The notes beneath the pieces were generated by a model. It worked only from the letters and a program-made list of their open reading frames with translations, was not told where the DNA came from and made no database searches. From positions 620,001-684,000 of the forward strand of contig NZ_CP095390.1 of assembly GCF_023008585.1 (NCBI RefSeq): a stretch of 64,000 nucleotides of DNA. Direction: 5' to 3'. The DNA comes from Natribaculum breve. Its GTDB lineage: Archaea; Halobacteriota; Halobacteria; Halobacteriales; Natrialbaceae. Of the stretch, positions 63,690-64,000 are shown one piece after another; position 1 is the stretch's first letter; every line of letters starts with the position of its first letter. Position numbers and translations under genes: made by a program.

Positions 63690-64000
63690 TCAGGCGAGCG
63701 AGAGGCCGCGGATCTCGACGGACGCCCCCTCCTCGACGCGGCCGATCACCTGACCGTCGGTCTCGGCGACGAGGCCCTCGGCGCGGTCTTCGGGGAGGGC
63801 GACGACGAAGCCCGTTCCCATGTTGAACGTGCGGTGCATCTCCTCGTCGGAGACGTTGCCCTCCTGCTGGACGAACTCGAAGACCGGCTGTGCGGGCAGC
63901 GGATCGTCGACCACGTACTCGCGGTCGCCCATCCGAAGCAGGTTCGTGAAGCCGCCGCCGGTGACGTGGGCCGCCGCGCGGACGCCGTGGTCGCGCATCG
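63690..64000 (-). CDS. purM: Phosphoribosylformylglycinamidine cyclo-ligase (C-terminal part)
   Basis: Only the last 100 or so residues of PurM (AIR synthetase) are in the window; the 5' end lies beyond the right edge. HVTGGGFTNLLRM, FNMGTGFVVALPED and VIGRVEEG are characteristic. It makes aminoimidazole ribonucleotide in purine synthesis and complements purD. Confidence 0.94.
   Translation of the reverse strand, partial: MRDHGVRAAAHVTGGGFTNLLRMGDREYVVDDPLPAQPVFEFVQQEGNVSDEEMHRTFNMGTGFVVALPEDRAEGLVAETDGQVIGRVEEGASVEIRGLSLA

Overview
The window is about 64 kb of chromosome from a haloarchaeon (class Halobacteria). The evidence is the high GC content, acidic predicted proteins, ATGA start/stop overlaps, TATA-type leaderless promoters, and lineage markers: topoisomerase VI next to DNA gyrase, DpsA, a SirR-type DtxR regulator, a fused ADP-forming acetyl-CoA synthetase, and archaeal-type SAM synthetase and PyrI/PyrB. 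The frequent CTCGAG (Leu-Glu) pairs hint at the Natrialbales, but this is inference. Gene density is high and there is no rRNA, CRISPR array, transposase or intact integrated element. It reads as core chromosome.

Layout. 1-7.4 kb: both type II topoisomerases, divergently arranged (top6BA on minus, gyrBA on plus). 7.4-10.1 kb: an HTH regulator, the metal regulator sirR, a 56-residue protein behind a promoter flanked by DtxR-like boxes, and dpsA. 10.3-15.7 kb: aldehyde dehydrogenase, a J-domain/2Fe-2S ferredoxin fusion, a PfkB sugar kinase, a YihY/BrkB membrane protein and a YbaK-type deacylase. 15.9-19.8 kb: zinc uptake genes znuA, znuC and znuB; znuA and znuC share a promoter motif. 19.9-23.1 kb: ADP-forming acyl-CoA synthetase and a BioD/DRTGG protein. 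23.4-27.7 kb: a PRC-barrel protein (probably CdpB1), a TrkA-N/DHH protein, tRNA-Lys with duplicated 3' ends, a crotonase and two tandem PRC-like proteins. 27.8-33.4 kb: PAP2 phosphatase, amidohydrolase, CapA-like protein, two UspA proteins, a Nudix hydrolase and a TIM-barrel-like protein. 33.4-36.2 kb: pyrBI diverging from an unusual MinD-RecA-like fusion. 36.5-47.8 kb: FKBP isomerase, CYTH protein, SAM synthetase, MFS transporter, CDP-alcohol phosphatidyltransferase with a PHP protein, thiI, cysteine synthase and a thioredoxin-like protein. 47.8-64 kb: YyaL-like protein, folA/thyA, a YprB-like nuclease with a YprA-like helicase (an apparent archaeal MrfAB pair), cytochrome P450, purD, acyltransferase, type II NADH dehydrogenase, arginase, macrodomain protein and the 3' end of purM.

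Functional themes are DNA topology and repair (Top6, gyrase, the MrfAB-like pair), metal homeostasis (SirR, DpsA, Znu), nucleotide and folate synthesis (PyrBI, ThyA/FolA, PurD, PurM) and acyl-CoA metabolism.

The least ordinary signals are as follows. (1) A family of roughly 80-90 bp palindromic intergenic elements is found in every convergent gap longer than about 80 bp. Two subfamilies have different central stems, and each stem is self-complementary. (2) Repeated direct and inverted copies of the tRNA-Lys 3' end lie just downstream of the tRNA, like scars of past integration. (3) A MinD ATPase is fused in frame to a RecA-like domain that lacks a normal Walker A motif. (4) znuA and znuC share a promoter motif. 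(5) ZnuA carries a 4 x 17-residue His-rich tandem repeat and an extra beta-rich insert. All family calls come from reading motifs by eye; no database search was run.
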